From a bacterium (GTDB taxonomy: Bacteria; Chloroflexota; Dormibacteria; UBA8260; Bog-877): a stretch of DNA of 18,339 bases. Below, one piece after another: positions 1 to 6,870 of the stretch; position 1 is the first letter of the stretch; each line of letters starts with the position of its first letter. The notes beneath the pieces are model-generated. The model was not told where the DNA came from. It saw nothing but the letters and a program-made list of their open reading frames with translations, and did not search any database. The translations under genes were made by a program, and so were the position numbers. The stretch is taken from the NCBI GenBank assembly GCA_021791345.1, contig JAJYWT010000023.1:1-18339 (forward strand), given 5' to 3'.

Positions 1-159
1 CATCCAGCAGGTGAGCCCGGTCATGACGCCGGCCGTGGTCCGAAAGCCAGACTGACGACCCTTCGCGAAGGTACCTCGCAGGACGACCGCGGTGTCGGGT
101 CCGGGGACCAAGATCAGCAAAGTGGCTGCGCCTATGAACGCGAGGACTGAGACGAGCAA
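1..159 (-). CDS. LysE/RhtB-family exporter, N-terminal fragment
   Basis: The 53 visible codons read as the start of a LysE/RhtB amino-acid or small-molecule exporter, an inner-membrane protein. A hydrophobic first helix runs into the family hallmark VPGPDTAVVLR at about residues 18-28, then a Gly/Arg-rich turn and a second hydrophobic stretch. I chose the TTG at 159-157 because AGAAGG lies 7 nt upstream and an in-frame TGA (the csoR stop, 201-199) closes the frame further up, leaving no ATG or GTG before the motif. It follows csoR in the same direction after 39 bp, so it is probably the third gene of the metal operon. The C-terminal part lies outside the window. The substrate cannot be inferred. 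Family assignment rests on the PGPDT motif. Confidence 0.7.
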   Translation of the reverse strand, partial: MLVSVLAFIGAATLLILVPGPDTAVVLRGTFAKGRQSGFRTTAGVMTGLTCWM

Positions 160-198
160 TCTGCGACCTTCTGTGTCAAGGGCTCCATAGGAGATCGG

Positions 199-516
199 TC
201 AATGCCTGGAGTACCCTCGAATCACCTCCATCACCTCATCCAAATAGGCATCCCCCTCCCCATGGAGAATCCCCTCGGTGACGCAGTGCGACATGTGTTC
301 GCGCAGCAGGATATACCCGATCTGATCTAGGGCGGCGGTGACCGACCGGATCTGCACCAGCACCTCGGGGCAGTAGCGCTCCTCTTCAACCATCCGGGCG
401 ATTCCCCCTACTTGCCCCAGAACCCGGTTGAAGCGCCGGAGCAGCTCCTGCTTGCTGGCCTGGTAGCTTCCGCGGCGGGTACCGGTCTTGGCGAACCCAG
501 TTTTGGCCGTCGCCAT
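199..516 (-). CDS. csoR: CsoR/RcnR-family metal-sensing repressor (CsoR type)
   Basis: This is a 105-residue all-helical repressor of the CsoR/RcnR/FrmR family, which binds GC-tract operators and releases DNA on binding metal. The metal triad matches the CsoR pattern: Cys49 in RYCPEVL, then His74-x3-Cys78 in REHMSHC, corresponding to Cys-His-Cys of the Cu(I) sensors. Cu(I) is therefore the likely ligand; Ni/Co or formaldehyde sensing is less likely from these residues. The frame is open further upstream, but I chose ATG 516 because it overlaps the permease stop as TGATG, a translational-coupling arrangement, and because the family is about 90-110 aa. The N-terminal 20 residues are basic and variable. 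A dyad typical of this family sits at the head of the operon (2038-2054), so autoregulation is expected. Confidence 0.88.
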   Translation of the reverse strand: MATAKTGFAKTGTRRGSYQASKQELLRRFNRVLGQVGGIARMVEEERYCPEVLVQIRSVTAALDQIGYILLREHMSHCVTEGILHGEGDAYLDEVMEVIRGYSRH

Positions 517-2006
517 CACCCAGGCGCCCCGTGGGCAGGGCTTGAGCCCAAGCCGACCTCCAGTTGCGCCGAGAACTTGCCCGCGCACCCCTCGCAGCAG
601 AAGTACCGGATTGACCCATCAGCCAGTGTGACCGTCGCTCCCGGGTGGTCTGTGTCCACCTGCATGCCGCAGATCGGATCAACCGCCATCGGTGCGGGCT
701 CCTTGGGGGGCGGACTCCCGGAGTCGGTGCCCGCCGTCTCCGAGCTCAGGAACCGATCCCGGCAGCGATCCGAACAGAAGTAGATGGTCTGGCCATCCCT
801 GACCACGGTGGCCGGTGCGGTCGCCTTCTCCACCTGCATCCCGCAGATCGGATCAATCGCGAGCCGCTCCGACGACTCGCGGGGCTGGCGGGACCACCAG
901 AACATGCCGATCAGCAGCAGGAGTGCCAGCACATCGAGGGCCGTCGTGTAATTCCATGCGAAGACGCCCTGGGCGATCTGGGTGGGCCGGGAAAGAGGTA
1001 CCGCTCGAATGGCTTCGAAGAGCAGCCCGGTCGTAAACCCGGCCACCGACATCACCAGCCAAAACGACAGCAGCATGCGCAAGGTGAGTTGGATCCCGTA
1101 GAACCGGCGGTAGATCAGCAGCAGGGGCAGGGTTATCAGGTCCGCGAATATGAAGCTGACCACACCTCCGAAGCTGATACCCCCCTTCCAGAGGGCCGCG
1201 GCCAAGGGCACGTTGCCGACTGAGCACACGAAGCTCAGCATCGCGATCAGTGGTCCAATCGCCGCGTTCTCGAGTGACGACCAGATCCCGTGCCCACTCA
1301 GGAACACGGCCTGCCAGGCCGCGGCCGGCACCAAGGCCGCCAGAAAGCCCGCGGCAACGAATCCGATGGCGATCTCCTTGCGAAGCATGGTGAGATCGGC
1401 AACCGCATAGGTCGCCGCGTCCCGCCATCGCGCCCGCGAGCGCAGGCGGAGGCCCCACGGTTCCTCGGCTGTCTTCCCAGAGAAGGACTCATCCGTGGGG
1501 CGGACGCAGGCAAACCCTGAGATCTCCTGCTCCCCGCCACGGGACGCCAGACGCTGGCGGGCGCGCTCCACCAACCGGTCCGGAACGGTGACTCTGGTCA
1601 CCAGCGCCAGCAGGGCGATCATGAACAGCCCACCCACGAACTCACTGGCCGTGAACTGCCATCCGATGAGCACCGCCAGAACCACGCCCAACTCGATCAC
1701 CAGGTTGGTCGAGGCGAACATGAACACCATCGCGGCCACGAAGTCTGCCCCCTTCTCGAAGAGTGACTTGGCCATGGCGGACGCCGCATAGGAGCATGAG
1801 GAGGAGGCTGCGCCGAACCCGGTCGCGCGGAGCAGGGACCAGGGGCTGCGATCGCCGAGGACGCGACGCATCTCAGACTTGGAGACGAAGGCCTGCACCA
1901 TCCCGGACAGGAGGAATCCCAGGGCCATGGCCCAGAGGGTGTCCCACACCATCTCCAGGGTCTGGTACAAGCCAGCTCCCACCGCCTCCGCTACGTGCAA
2001 AAGCAT
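516..2006 (-). CDS. Permease (DUF318/ArsP-like) with two C-terminal YHS domains, putative metal efflux
   Basis: This 496-aa membrane protein resembles the DUF318/ArsP_1 permeases, some of which are described as Cu/Zn or arsenical efflux transporters. The first membrane block (residues about 15-140) holds the GFGAASSSCSYAASAMAKS segment (Cys71) and the FMFASTNLVIELG helix. A cytoplasmic linker follows at about 145-205, then a second block at about 212-375 with FVCSVGNVPLAAALW (Cys261). The tail carries two YHS metal-binding domains. One has DPICGMQV at 385-392 with Cys388, Cys411 and Cys415. The other has DPICGMQV at 443-450 with Cys446, Cys470, Cys471 and Cys474. I start it at ATG 2006, after GAGGGAG, because upstream codons in this frame do not look like family sequence and run through the operator and into merR on the same strand. 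It is first in the operon with csoR. Metal efflux is inferred from the YHS domains and the CsoR partner; the substrate is unproven. Confidence 0.82.
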   Translation of the reverse strand: MLLHVAEAVGAGLYQTLEMVWDTLWAMALGFLLSGMVQAFVSKSEMRRVLGDRSPWSLLRATGFGAASSSCSYAASAMAKSLFEKGADFVAAMVFMFASTNLVIELGVVLAVLIGWQFTASEFVGGLFMIALLALVTRVTVPDRLVERARQRLASRGGEQEISGFACVRPTDESFSGKTAEEPWGLRLRSRARWRDAATYAVADLTMLRKEIAIGFVAAGFLAALVPAAAWQAVFLSGHGIWSSLENAAIGPLIAMLSFVCSVGNVPLAAALWKGGISFGGVVSFIFADLITLPLLLIYRRFYGIQLTLRMLLSFWLVMSVAGFTTGLLFEAIRAVPLSRPTQIAQGVFAWNYTTALDVLALLLLIGMFWWSRQPRESSERLAIDPICGMQVEKATAPATVVRDGQTIYFCSDRCRDRFLSSETAGTDSGSPPPKEPAPMAVDPICGMQVDTDHPGATVTLADGSIRYFCCEGCAGKFSAQLEVGLGSSPAHGAPG

Positions 2007-2034
2007 CTCGCTCCCTCGTTGTTCGCACTGCCAG

Positions 2035-2062
2035 CATATACCCCCGGGGGGTATGCCTTCAA
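2035..2062 (-). promoter_or_regulatory. Promoter of the permease-csoR operon
   Basis: On the minus strand, TTGAAG (2062-2057) is followed by a 16-bp spacer and TATATG (2040-2035), about 29 bp ahead of the permease ATG. The spacer is almost wholly filled by the GC-tract dyad, the position expected for a repressor that blocks RNA polymerase. The -35 and -10 are near-consensus but not experimentally supported. Confidence 0.55.
2038..2054. promoter_or_regulatory. Candidate CsoR operator (GC-tract dyad)
   Basis: The plus-strand sequence ATACCCCCGGGGGGTAT is an AT-flanked inverted repeat around an 11-bp C/G tract. This is the form of operator recognised by CsoR/RcnR-family repressors. It lies between the -35 and -10 of an operon that encodes a CsoR-type protein, so it is most likely the autoregulatory site. 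The dyad is asymmetric by one extra G. Confidence 0.75.
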
Positions 2063-2074
2063 TGGGAGAACCGG

Positions 2075-2998
2075 TCAGCTTCGCCGATGGGCTGGCAGAA
2101 CGCCCAGGACCAGAAGGTGGTGCCGCTGGGCCTCGTCCTGGATGAGACGCAGCACCTGGCCGGCGGTCGGTGAGATCGACTCCGCCCATAGCTGGAACCC
2201 CTGGTTGAGCACCCCGAGCTCGCGTATCCGGGGGACGGTTGAGTCCAATGCCGCTTCGACCTCGGGCGGCAGGCGCACGACATCGAACGACTCGATCCAG
2301 CTGGCCGCCAACTCGCGCGGCGTCGACCTCGCATTCCCCGATGTGCCGGAGAGGGCGAGGATGTCGGCCGCCAGCCCCCGCACACGGTCGAAGAGAATCT
2401 CGTTGCCAGCAGCCTCCGCCAGCCGCTCCAGCACCTCGGTCACCTGCGGCGGGAGCAGCATCCTCCCGAAGATTGCCGGCACCGGTAGGTCTGCGCCGAA
2501 GCCGAGCAACCTCTCCCAACTGGCGGCCGCCCGGTCGGAGAGGGGAGTGGAGAGGCGTCCGAATATGCCCAGGCTCTCCCTGGGCGTGGAGTGCGCTGAG
2601 GCGAGGTACGCGGCTACTGACTCCGCCGAGGCCGAGGGCGTGGCCAGGGCACGCTCAACCGCCGCCAGCAGGGAGTCGAGCCGGTCCCGCTCGGCGATCA
2701 GGGTCTGGCGGTGGCGCTCCAGGGCGGCGCGCAGGGAGTTGGAGCGCGCCTCCTGCGGCAGCGACTGCGCGATCTCCTCCAGACCCATCCCCAGGCTCCG
2801 CAGCAGGTCGATCTGCAGGATCCTCAGAAGGTCGGCGGCCTCGAAGTAGCGATACCCGCTGGCCGACTGCGTGGGGGCGAGGAGACCCATCTTCTGGTAG
2901 TGACGGATCCTGCCCGCGGTGACGCCGGTCAGAGTCGAGGCTTCCCCGATCTTCAGCCGGGGCACGCGGTCTCGAGCTTTGTCTCCTGGAGGAAGCAT
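2075..2998 (-). CDS. MerR-family transcriptional regulator
   Basis: This is a 307-aa MerR-family activator or repressor. The N-terminal winged helix-turn-helix is clear at about residues 15-82: LKIGEASTLTGVTAGRIRHY, then GLLAP, SGYRYF, and LRSLGMGLEEIAQSL. A charged helix at about 90-125 fits the family's antiparallel dimerisation coiled coil. The remaining 180 residues are an effector domain I cannot name. The protein has no cysteine, so a thiol-liganded metal sensor such as MerR, CueR or ZntR is ruled out; a small organic or lipid-like ligand is more plausible. I chose ATG 2998. It has no good Shine-Dalgarno, but a TAGAGT box ends 8 nt upstream, so the mRNA may be leaderless. GTG about 45 nt inside is an alternative. 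It is divergent from hpnH across a shared dyad. Confidence 0.85.
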   Translation of the reverse strand: MLPPGDKARDRVPRLKIGEASTLTGVTAGRIRHYQKMGLLAPTQSASGYRYFEAADLLRILQIDLLRSLGMGLEEIAQSLPQEARSNSLRAALERHRQTLIAERDRLDSLLAAVERALATPSASAESVAAYLASAHSTPRESLGIFGRLSTPLSDRAAASWERLLGFGADLPVPAIFGRMLLPPQVTEVLERLAEAAGNEILFDRVRGLAADILALSGTSGNARSTPRELAASWIESFDVVRLPPEVEAALDSTVPRIRELGVLNQGFQLWAESISPTAGQVLRLIQDEAQRHHLLVLGVLPAHRRS

Positions 2999-3003
2999 CG
3001 CGC

Positions 3004-3035
3004 TTGACTCTACAACCGTAACAAGGTTTAGAGTC
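3004..3035 (+). promoter_or_regulatory. MerR-type promoter/operator for hpnH, shared with divergent merR
   Basis: TTGACT (3004-3009) and TAGAGT (3029-3034) are separated by 19 bp, the over-long spacer typical of MerR-activated promoters. A perfect 7-bp inverted repeat, GACTCTA (3006-3012) and TAGAGTC (3029-3035), overlaps both boxes. Inner half-sites AACC (3014-3017) and GGTT (3025-3028) extend it, offset by one base. On the minus strand the same dyad presents TAGAGT 8 nt before the merR ATG. Regulation by the adjacent MerR protein is inferred from this geometry. Confidence 0.7.
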
Positions 3036-3093
3036 CTAAACGAACCCTTGCACCCTCTTCTCATCCAGGGGCAGTTGCCGCAGGAGGAAGTCC

Positions 3094-4098
3094 ATGTCGA
3101 TACCAATCCGCCAGAAGCTCAAGGTCGGGAGCTACCTGATGTCGCAGCGGCTGCGCCGGGTGGACAAGTTTCCCCTGGTACTGCAGCTGGAGCCGCTCTA
3201 CCAGTGCAACCTGGAGTGCGCCGGATGTGGCAAAATTCAGCACCCCGACGACATCCTGCGTCGGCGCCTCACCGTGCAGCAATGCATCGATGCCGTGGAG
3301 GAGTGCGGGGCGCCGGTGGTGTCGATCGCCGGTGGCGAGCCGCTGGTGCACAAGGAGATCGATCAGATCGTTCAGGCGCTGATCGAGCGCAAGAAGTTTG
3401 TCTATCTCTGCACCAACGCGATCCTCATGGAGCGCAAACTGGACCTCTTCAAGCCCAACCCTTACTTCGCCTGGTCTGTCCACATGGACGGCCTGAGAGA
3501 GCGGCACGACCAGTCGGTGTGCCGGGATGGGGTCTTCGACAAGGCGGTGGCGGCCATCAAGGAGGCCAAGCGGCGGGGTTTCCGGGTCACCACCAACACC
3601 ACCTTCTTCACCCAGGATGATGCCCGCTCGGTGCGGGACGTGCTCGACTTCCTCAACGACGAGCTCGAAGTCGACAACATGCAGATATCCCCGGCGTACG
3701 CCTATGAGAAGGCTCCCGACCAGGAGCACTTCATGGGGGTGGAGCGCACCCGCGCCATTTTCAAGGAGGCCTTCGCCGACGGGAGGCGCCGCAAGTGGCG
3801 GCTCAATCACTCCCCCCTGTTCCTCGACTTCCTGGAGGGGAAGGTGGACTTCTCCTGCACCGCCTGGGGAATCCCCTGCTACTCGATCTTCGGGTGGCAG
3901 CGACCGTGCTACCTCCTCTCCGACGGCTATGTGGGCTCCTACCGCGAGCTGGTGGAGACGACCGAGTGGGAGAACTACGGGCGCGGACGCAACCCCAAGT
4001 GTGAGAACTGCATGGCCCACTGTGGCTACGAGCCGACCGCGGTGCTGAAGACCATGGGGTCTCTCAAGGAGTCGATGCGAGCGGCGGTCGCTCACTGA
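3094..4098 (+). CDS. hpnH: Adenosyl-hopene transferase HpnH (radical SAM)
   Basis: HpnH attaches the 5'-deoxyadenosyl group of S-adenosylmethionine to the hopene skeleton, giving adenosylhopane, the first committed step to side-chain-extended (C35) hopanoids. The 334-aa length and the whole sequence fit the family. The radical SAM cluster is CNLECAGC (Cys38, Cys42, Cys45), followed by GGEP at 80-83. Later family-like segments include SVHMDGLRERHD at about 128-139, WGIPCYSIFGWQRPCY at about 258-273, and a C-terminal cysteine set Cys303, Cys306 and Cys310 in NPKCENCMAHCGYEP. ATG 3094 has AGGAGGA at 3082-3088. No other hopanoid genes (shc, hpnG and so on) are in the window. It stands alone behind a MerR-type promoter and 64 bp before moaA. 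Specificity among the closest radical SAM relatives is inferred. Confidence 0.88.
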   Translation: MSIPIRQKLKVGSYLMSQRLRRVDKFPLVLQLEPLYQCNLECAGCGKIQHPDDILRRRLTVQQCIDAVEECGAPVVSIAGGEPLVHKEIDQIVQALIERKKFVYLCTNAILMERKLDLFKPNPYFAWSVHMDGLRERHDQSVCRDGVFDKAVAAIKEAKRRGFRVTTNTTFFTQDDARSVRDVLDFLNDELEVDNMQISPAYAYEKAPDQEHFMGVERTRAIFKEAFADGRRRKWRLNHSPLFLDFLEGKVDFSCTAWGIPCYSIFGWQRPCYLLSDGYVGSYRELVETTEWENYGRGRNPKCENCMAHCGYEPTAVLKTMGSLKESMRAAVAH

Positions 4099-4162
4099 GC
4101 TTGGTCCGCAGCGCCGGGCTCGGGCGGCCATCACCGTCCGGCCCGGCGTAGGATCGCAGGAG

Positions 4163-5176
4163 ATGGAGGTCCAGGACCGGCGGGGGCGACCACTGCGTGA
4201 TCTGAGAGTATCGGTCACGGACCGGTGCAACTTCCGCTGCGCCTACTGCATGCCCAAGGAGGTCTTCGGTCCCGGCTTCAAATTCCTGCCCCACGCCGAC
4301 GTCCTGACCTTCGAGGAGATCGTCGAGGTGGTGCGAGCGGCGGTCGCCCTGGGGGTTCGCAAGGTGCGGCTCACCGGCGGTGAGCCGCTGCTCCGGAGGG
4401 GCCTGACAGAGTTGGTGCGAATGGTGGCCGACATCGAGGGAGTCGAGGACCTGGCCATGACCACCAACGGGGCCCTGTTGGAGCGGTACGCTCTGCCGCT
4501 GGCGGAGGCCGGGCTGAAGCGAGTCACGGTCAGCCTCGACTCGGTCGACCCTGAGGTGTTCCTGGCCATGAACGGCGTGGAGGTGGAGCTGGACCAGGTG
4601 CTCCGCGGGCTGGATGCGGCCGTCGGTGCCGGGCTCAAGCCGGTCAAGCTGAACGCGGTCATCCGGCGCGGCCTCAACGACTCCGGAATCGTGGCCTTGG
4701 CGCAGTTCGCCAGGGAGAGAGGGCACATCCTGCGGCTGATCGAGTACATGGACGTGGGGGAGAGCCACGGCTGGCGGCTGGAGGAGGTGGTCCCGGCCCG
4801 GGAGGTCATCGAGACGATCGGCTCCCACTGGCCACTGGAGGCAGAGCCGCCATCCTACCCAGGCGAGGTGGCGAGTCGCTTCCGCTACCTCGATGGGCAG
4901 GGTGAGGTCGGCGTGATCAGCTCGGTGACCGCCCCTTTCTGTGGAGGTTGCACCCGACTGCGGCTCTCCGCAGACGGCCGGCTTCACACCTGTCTCTTCT
5001 CTCGCGGGGGAGTCGACGTAAGGCCGCTGTTGCGGTCCCACCCCACGCCCGGCGCGATCGAGGCGGCGCTGCGCTCGCTGTGGGGAGATCGGGAGGATCG
5101 CTACTCCGAGGAGCGTTCTCAGCAGACGGCCAGCGCGCGGCGACCGAAGGTGGAGATGTCGTACCTGGGGGGGTGA
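4163..5176 (+). CDS. moaA: GTP 3',8-cyclase MoaA (molybdenum cofactor biosynthesis)
   Basis: MoaA converts GTP to 3',8-cyclo-7,8-dihydro-GTP, the first step of molybdenum cofactor synthesis. This 337-aa protein has the N-terminal radical SAM cluster CNFRCAYC (Cys22, Cys26, Cys29) and LTGGEPLLR (70-78). It also has the second [4Fe-4S] site CGGCTRLRLSADGRLHTC (Cys260, Cys263, Cys277), and it ends in SYLGG, the conserved GlyGly tail. Length and N-terminus fit the family from ATG 4163. AGGA at 4150-4153 gives 9-nt spacing, while the AGGAG touching the ATG is too close to be useful. It is co-directional with hpnH, 64 bp downstream, so the two radical SAM genes may share a transcript. No moaC, moaE or molybdopterin-enzyme gene is nearby, so its pathway partners must be encoded elsewhere. 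Confidence 0.93.
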   Translation: MEVQDRRGRPLRDLRVSVTDRCNFRCAYCMPKEVFGPGFKFLPHADVLTFEEIVEVVRAAVALGVRKVRLTGGEPLLRRGLTELVRMVADIEGVEDLAMTTNGALLERYALPLAEAGLKRVTVSLDSVDPEVFLAMNGVEVELDQVLRGLDAAVGAGLKPVKLNAVIRRGLNDSGIVALAQFARERGHILRLIEYMDVGESHGWRLEEVVPAREVIETIGSHWPLEAEPPSYPGEVASRFRYLDGQGEVGVISSVTAPFCGGCTRLRLSADGRLHTCLFSRGGVDVRPLLRSHPTPGAIEAALRSLWGDREDRYSEERSQQTASARRPKVEMSYLGG

Positions 5177-5442
5177 ACGGAAGCCTCCGCCCGTACGGAT
5201 CGGGGTACGTCTCTTAGTCGGCGATTGCCAGCCAGGCCCGGAGCAGCCATCATGGGGCTGTGGCGGACCTCGACTCCGGACCCAGTCCCACTGCAGACCG
5301 GTTGGATGCGGAGGCCGGACGTGGTTGCATCGGCGCTGCGGCACGCTGGTTCCCGGAGGGAACGACCTGTGCGGCCGGGAACTCGGTGTCCTTCGCCACA
5401 GGCACCTCAGAAGAGCATGAGGCGCTCCAGGAGAGCGAGGGC

Positions 5443-5604
5443 ATGTGGGTCCTCTGGCACTGGCGCGATGGCGAAGACGCGAGCTCCCGTCCCGTAGACC
5501 CCGTCACCGCCCGCGAATGGCTCGTGCGCAACGAGCACTTCGACTTCTTGAGCCAACTTGAAGTAGGGGAGAGCATGTCGGTGTCGGAAGAGGGTGGACC
5601 CTGA
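5443..5604 (+). CDS. Small hypothetical protein (53 aa)
   Basis: I do not recognise this protein. It is Trp-rich at the start (MWVLWHWRDGEDA) and then acidic, with REWLVRNEHFDFLSQLEVGES in the middle; no signal peptide or membrane segment is visible. I support it as a gene because ATG 5443 has AGGAG 9 nt upstream, third positions follow the local G/C preference, and its TGA (5602-5604) ends 2 nt before the GTG of the DUF488 gene, suggesting coupling. The same frame is open back to a GTG at 5260, but that stretch has less biased codons and looks non-coding, so I prefer the shorter form. Confidence 0.5.
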   Translation: MWVLWHWRDGEDASSRPVDPVTAREWLVRNEHFDFLSQLEVGESMSVSEEGGP

Positions 5605-5606
5605 GA

Positions 5607-6002
5607 GTGAGCGCCGACCTCCACACCGCCGTCGCTCGCGTCTACGATCCACCGTCCTCCACCTTGGGGCAGCGCGTCCTGGTGGACCGTCTCTGGCCCC
5701 GCGGCGTGCGGAGCGATACCGACCGGTTTGATGTGTGGCTGAAGGGAGTGGCGCCCACCACCGAGTTGCGGCGCTGGTACGGACATCGCCCCGAGCGCTT
5801 CGCTGAATTCTCGAAGCGCTACCGCGACGAGCTGACTGGGGGACCGTCGTTGCCCCATCTCCTCGAGCTGGAGGAGATGGCGCGAGCTGGGCCCATCACC
5901 TTGGTGACTGCCACCCGGGACCTCTCACTGTCGGCGGCGATGATCTTGGCGGCGGTGCTGGACCAGCGCCTGGGCCGTTCCAATACACTCCCATCGACAT
6001 GA
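5607..6002 (+). CDS. DUF488-family protein (YeaO-like)
   Basis: This is a 131-aa cytosolic protein of the DUF488/YeaO family, whose function is not established. Family hallmarks are RVYDPPSS at 11-18, VLVDRLWPRGV at about 24-34, DVWLKGVAPTTELRRWYGH at about 42-60, then EFSKRYRDEL and a Rossmann-like strand GPITLVTATRD near residue 100. The start is GTG 5607, two bases after the stop of the preceding small ORF. Its stop at 6000-6002 overlaps an ATG in the next reading frame as ATGA. The three short plus-strand genes here look like one transcription unit. No catalytic role can be assigned from sequence. Confidence 0.85.
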   Translation: MSADLHTAVARVYDPPSSTLGQRVLVDRLWPRGVRSDTDRFDVWLKGVAPTTELRRWYGHRPERFAEFSKRYRDELTGGPSLPHLLELEEMARAGPITLVTATRDLSLSAAMILAAVLDQRLGRSNTLPST

Positions 6003-6040
6003 GCGCGCCCGCCAAGGGGCGCAAGCCAGGAGGATCGCCT

Positions 6041-6340
6041 TTGAGCTTCTTCAAGAATTTGGAGGAGATGGCCCAGGGGATGGGCAGCAACCAGGCCGCA
6101 CCTCAGCTCCCCCCGCACTCGTGCGCGGGATGCCAAACCCAGATGGACTACCGGGGCGCGCACACGCTGCGTACCGGTGGGCTGCAGCGGGGGTTCGGGA
6201 TTGGCGCTGACATGATTCTTGGGGCTGGGCTCGACAACCTGATCAACCAGGCCACCGAGCGCAACGTGGTGGTGCATGTGATGGTCTGTCCCAACTGCGG
6301 GGAGGTGAGCTTCATCAACGACCCCCAGAGGGGATTCTGA
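6041..6340 (+). CDS. Small zinc-ribbon-like protein of unknown function
   Basis: This is a soluble protein of about 99 aa with two CxxC pairs, HSCAGCQTQMDYRG and VMVCPNCGEVSF, separated by about 50 residues. The pattern suggests a zinc ribbon split by a Gly-rich helical insert (RGFGIGADMILGAGLDNLINQATERN). I chose TTG 6041 because a full AGGAGG (6028-6033) lies 7 nt upstream and the protein then begins MSFFKNLEEMAQ. The alternative ATG 5999 overlaps the DUF488 stop as ATGA, adds 14 residues and has no Shine-Dalgarno. It is last in a plus-strand set and converges on doxX with 23 bp between stops. I cannot name a function; nucleic-acid or metal binding is only a guess from the ribbon. Confidence 0.72.
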   Translation: MSFFKNLEEMAQGMGSNQAAPQLPPHSCAGCQTQMDYRGAHTLRTGGLQRGFGIGADMILGAGLDNLINQATERNVVVHVMVCPNCGEVSFINDPQRGF

Positions 6341-6363
6341 GTCGTCTGGGCACGCCCTCTCGG

Positions 6364-6825
6364 TTACCTGAAGAGGTGGTCAATGGAGAGCTTTCCAGGG
6401 CCGGCGAGCCCGATCGCCACCGCTGCGACCCCGAGGAGAAGGGGGAACTCATACCCGCCGGTACCGTAGAACCCCGCCTTCCAGTGCGCCTTCCTGACCG
6501 CCACCGCCATGTTGCCAGCCACGACTGCCGCCGCCATTGGGGTAGCCACCCCGAGCGCGAGCGCCGCCCCGCCCCCTGCTTCCGCGATGCCGCTGGCGGT
6601 CGCGGCCAGCTCCGGGGCGGGCAGCCCCATGTTCCTAAGGACCTGGGCGAACGCCGCACGGCCGCTCTTCTGCCAGGCCGGAGCGTAGTTGGGGCCGAGG
6701 ATGTTGGACAGGGACTCGGGCGGCTGCCGATCCGGACCGCCGAACAGCTTCGGCAGTCCATGACTGGCGATGATGGAGCCGGTCGCAAGCCGCAGCACAA
6801 GTAGACCGATATCCGCCTTGCTCAT
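6364..6825 (-). CDS. DoxX-family membrane protein
   Basis: This is a 153-aa integral membrane protein of the DoxX family, small four-helix proteins; some members are linked to redox or thiol stress. The family-like start is DIGLLVLRLATGSIIASHGLPKLFGG. An insert rich in Pro and Asn (about 35-60) is followed by hydrophobic helices at about 75-105, 102-115 and 128-145, with GIAEAGGGAALALGVATPMAAAVVAGNM. The start is ATG 6825, with GGAGGG about 8 nt upstream. It is monocistronic or downstream of the amidase gene, separated from it by 213 bp that holds its own candidate operator. The role in this organism is unknown. Confidence 0.82.
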   Translation of the reverse strand: MSKADIGLLVLRLATGSIIASHGLPKLFGGPDRQPPESLSNILGPNYAPAWQKSGRAAFAQVLRNMGLPAPELAATASGIAEAGGGAALALGVATPMAAAVVAGNMAVAVRKAHWKAGFYGTGGYEFPLLLGVAAVAIGLAGPGKLSIDHLFR

Positions 6826-6870
6826 TTGGAGTCCCTCCGACAACGCCGGGAATCGACCCGAAGCGGCTGG

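Noticed and set aside
2007..2519. Upstream extension of the permease frame by 171 residues
   Set aside because: It runs through the CsoR operator, the promoter and the 3' end of merR in another frame, and does not resemble permease sequence.
2075..2998. MerR protein as a copper or mercury sensor partnered with the neighbouring metal operon
   Set aside because: It contains no cysteine, and the metal operon has its own promoter and CsoR operator.
5192..5209. Possible terminator after moaA (CGTAC and GTACG arms)
   Set aside because: The stem is only 5 bp and lacks a T-run, so it is not a convincing intrinsic terminator.
5349..5363. GTTCCC-GGA-GGGAAC hairpin upstream of the small ORF
   Set aside because: It is short, has no T-run, and has no matching RNA family or second copy in the window.
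6325..6363. Bidirectional terminator between the convergent zinc-ribbon and doxX genes
   Set aside because: Only a 4-bp CCCC/GGGG pairing inside the coding end is present and the 23-bp gap holds no hairpin.
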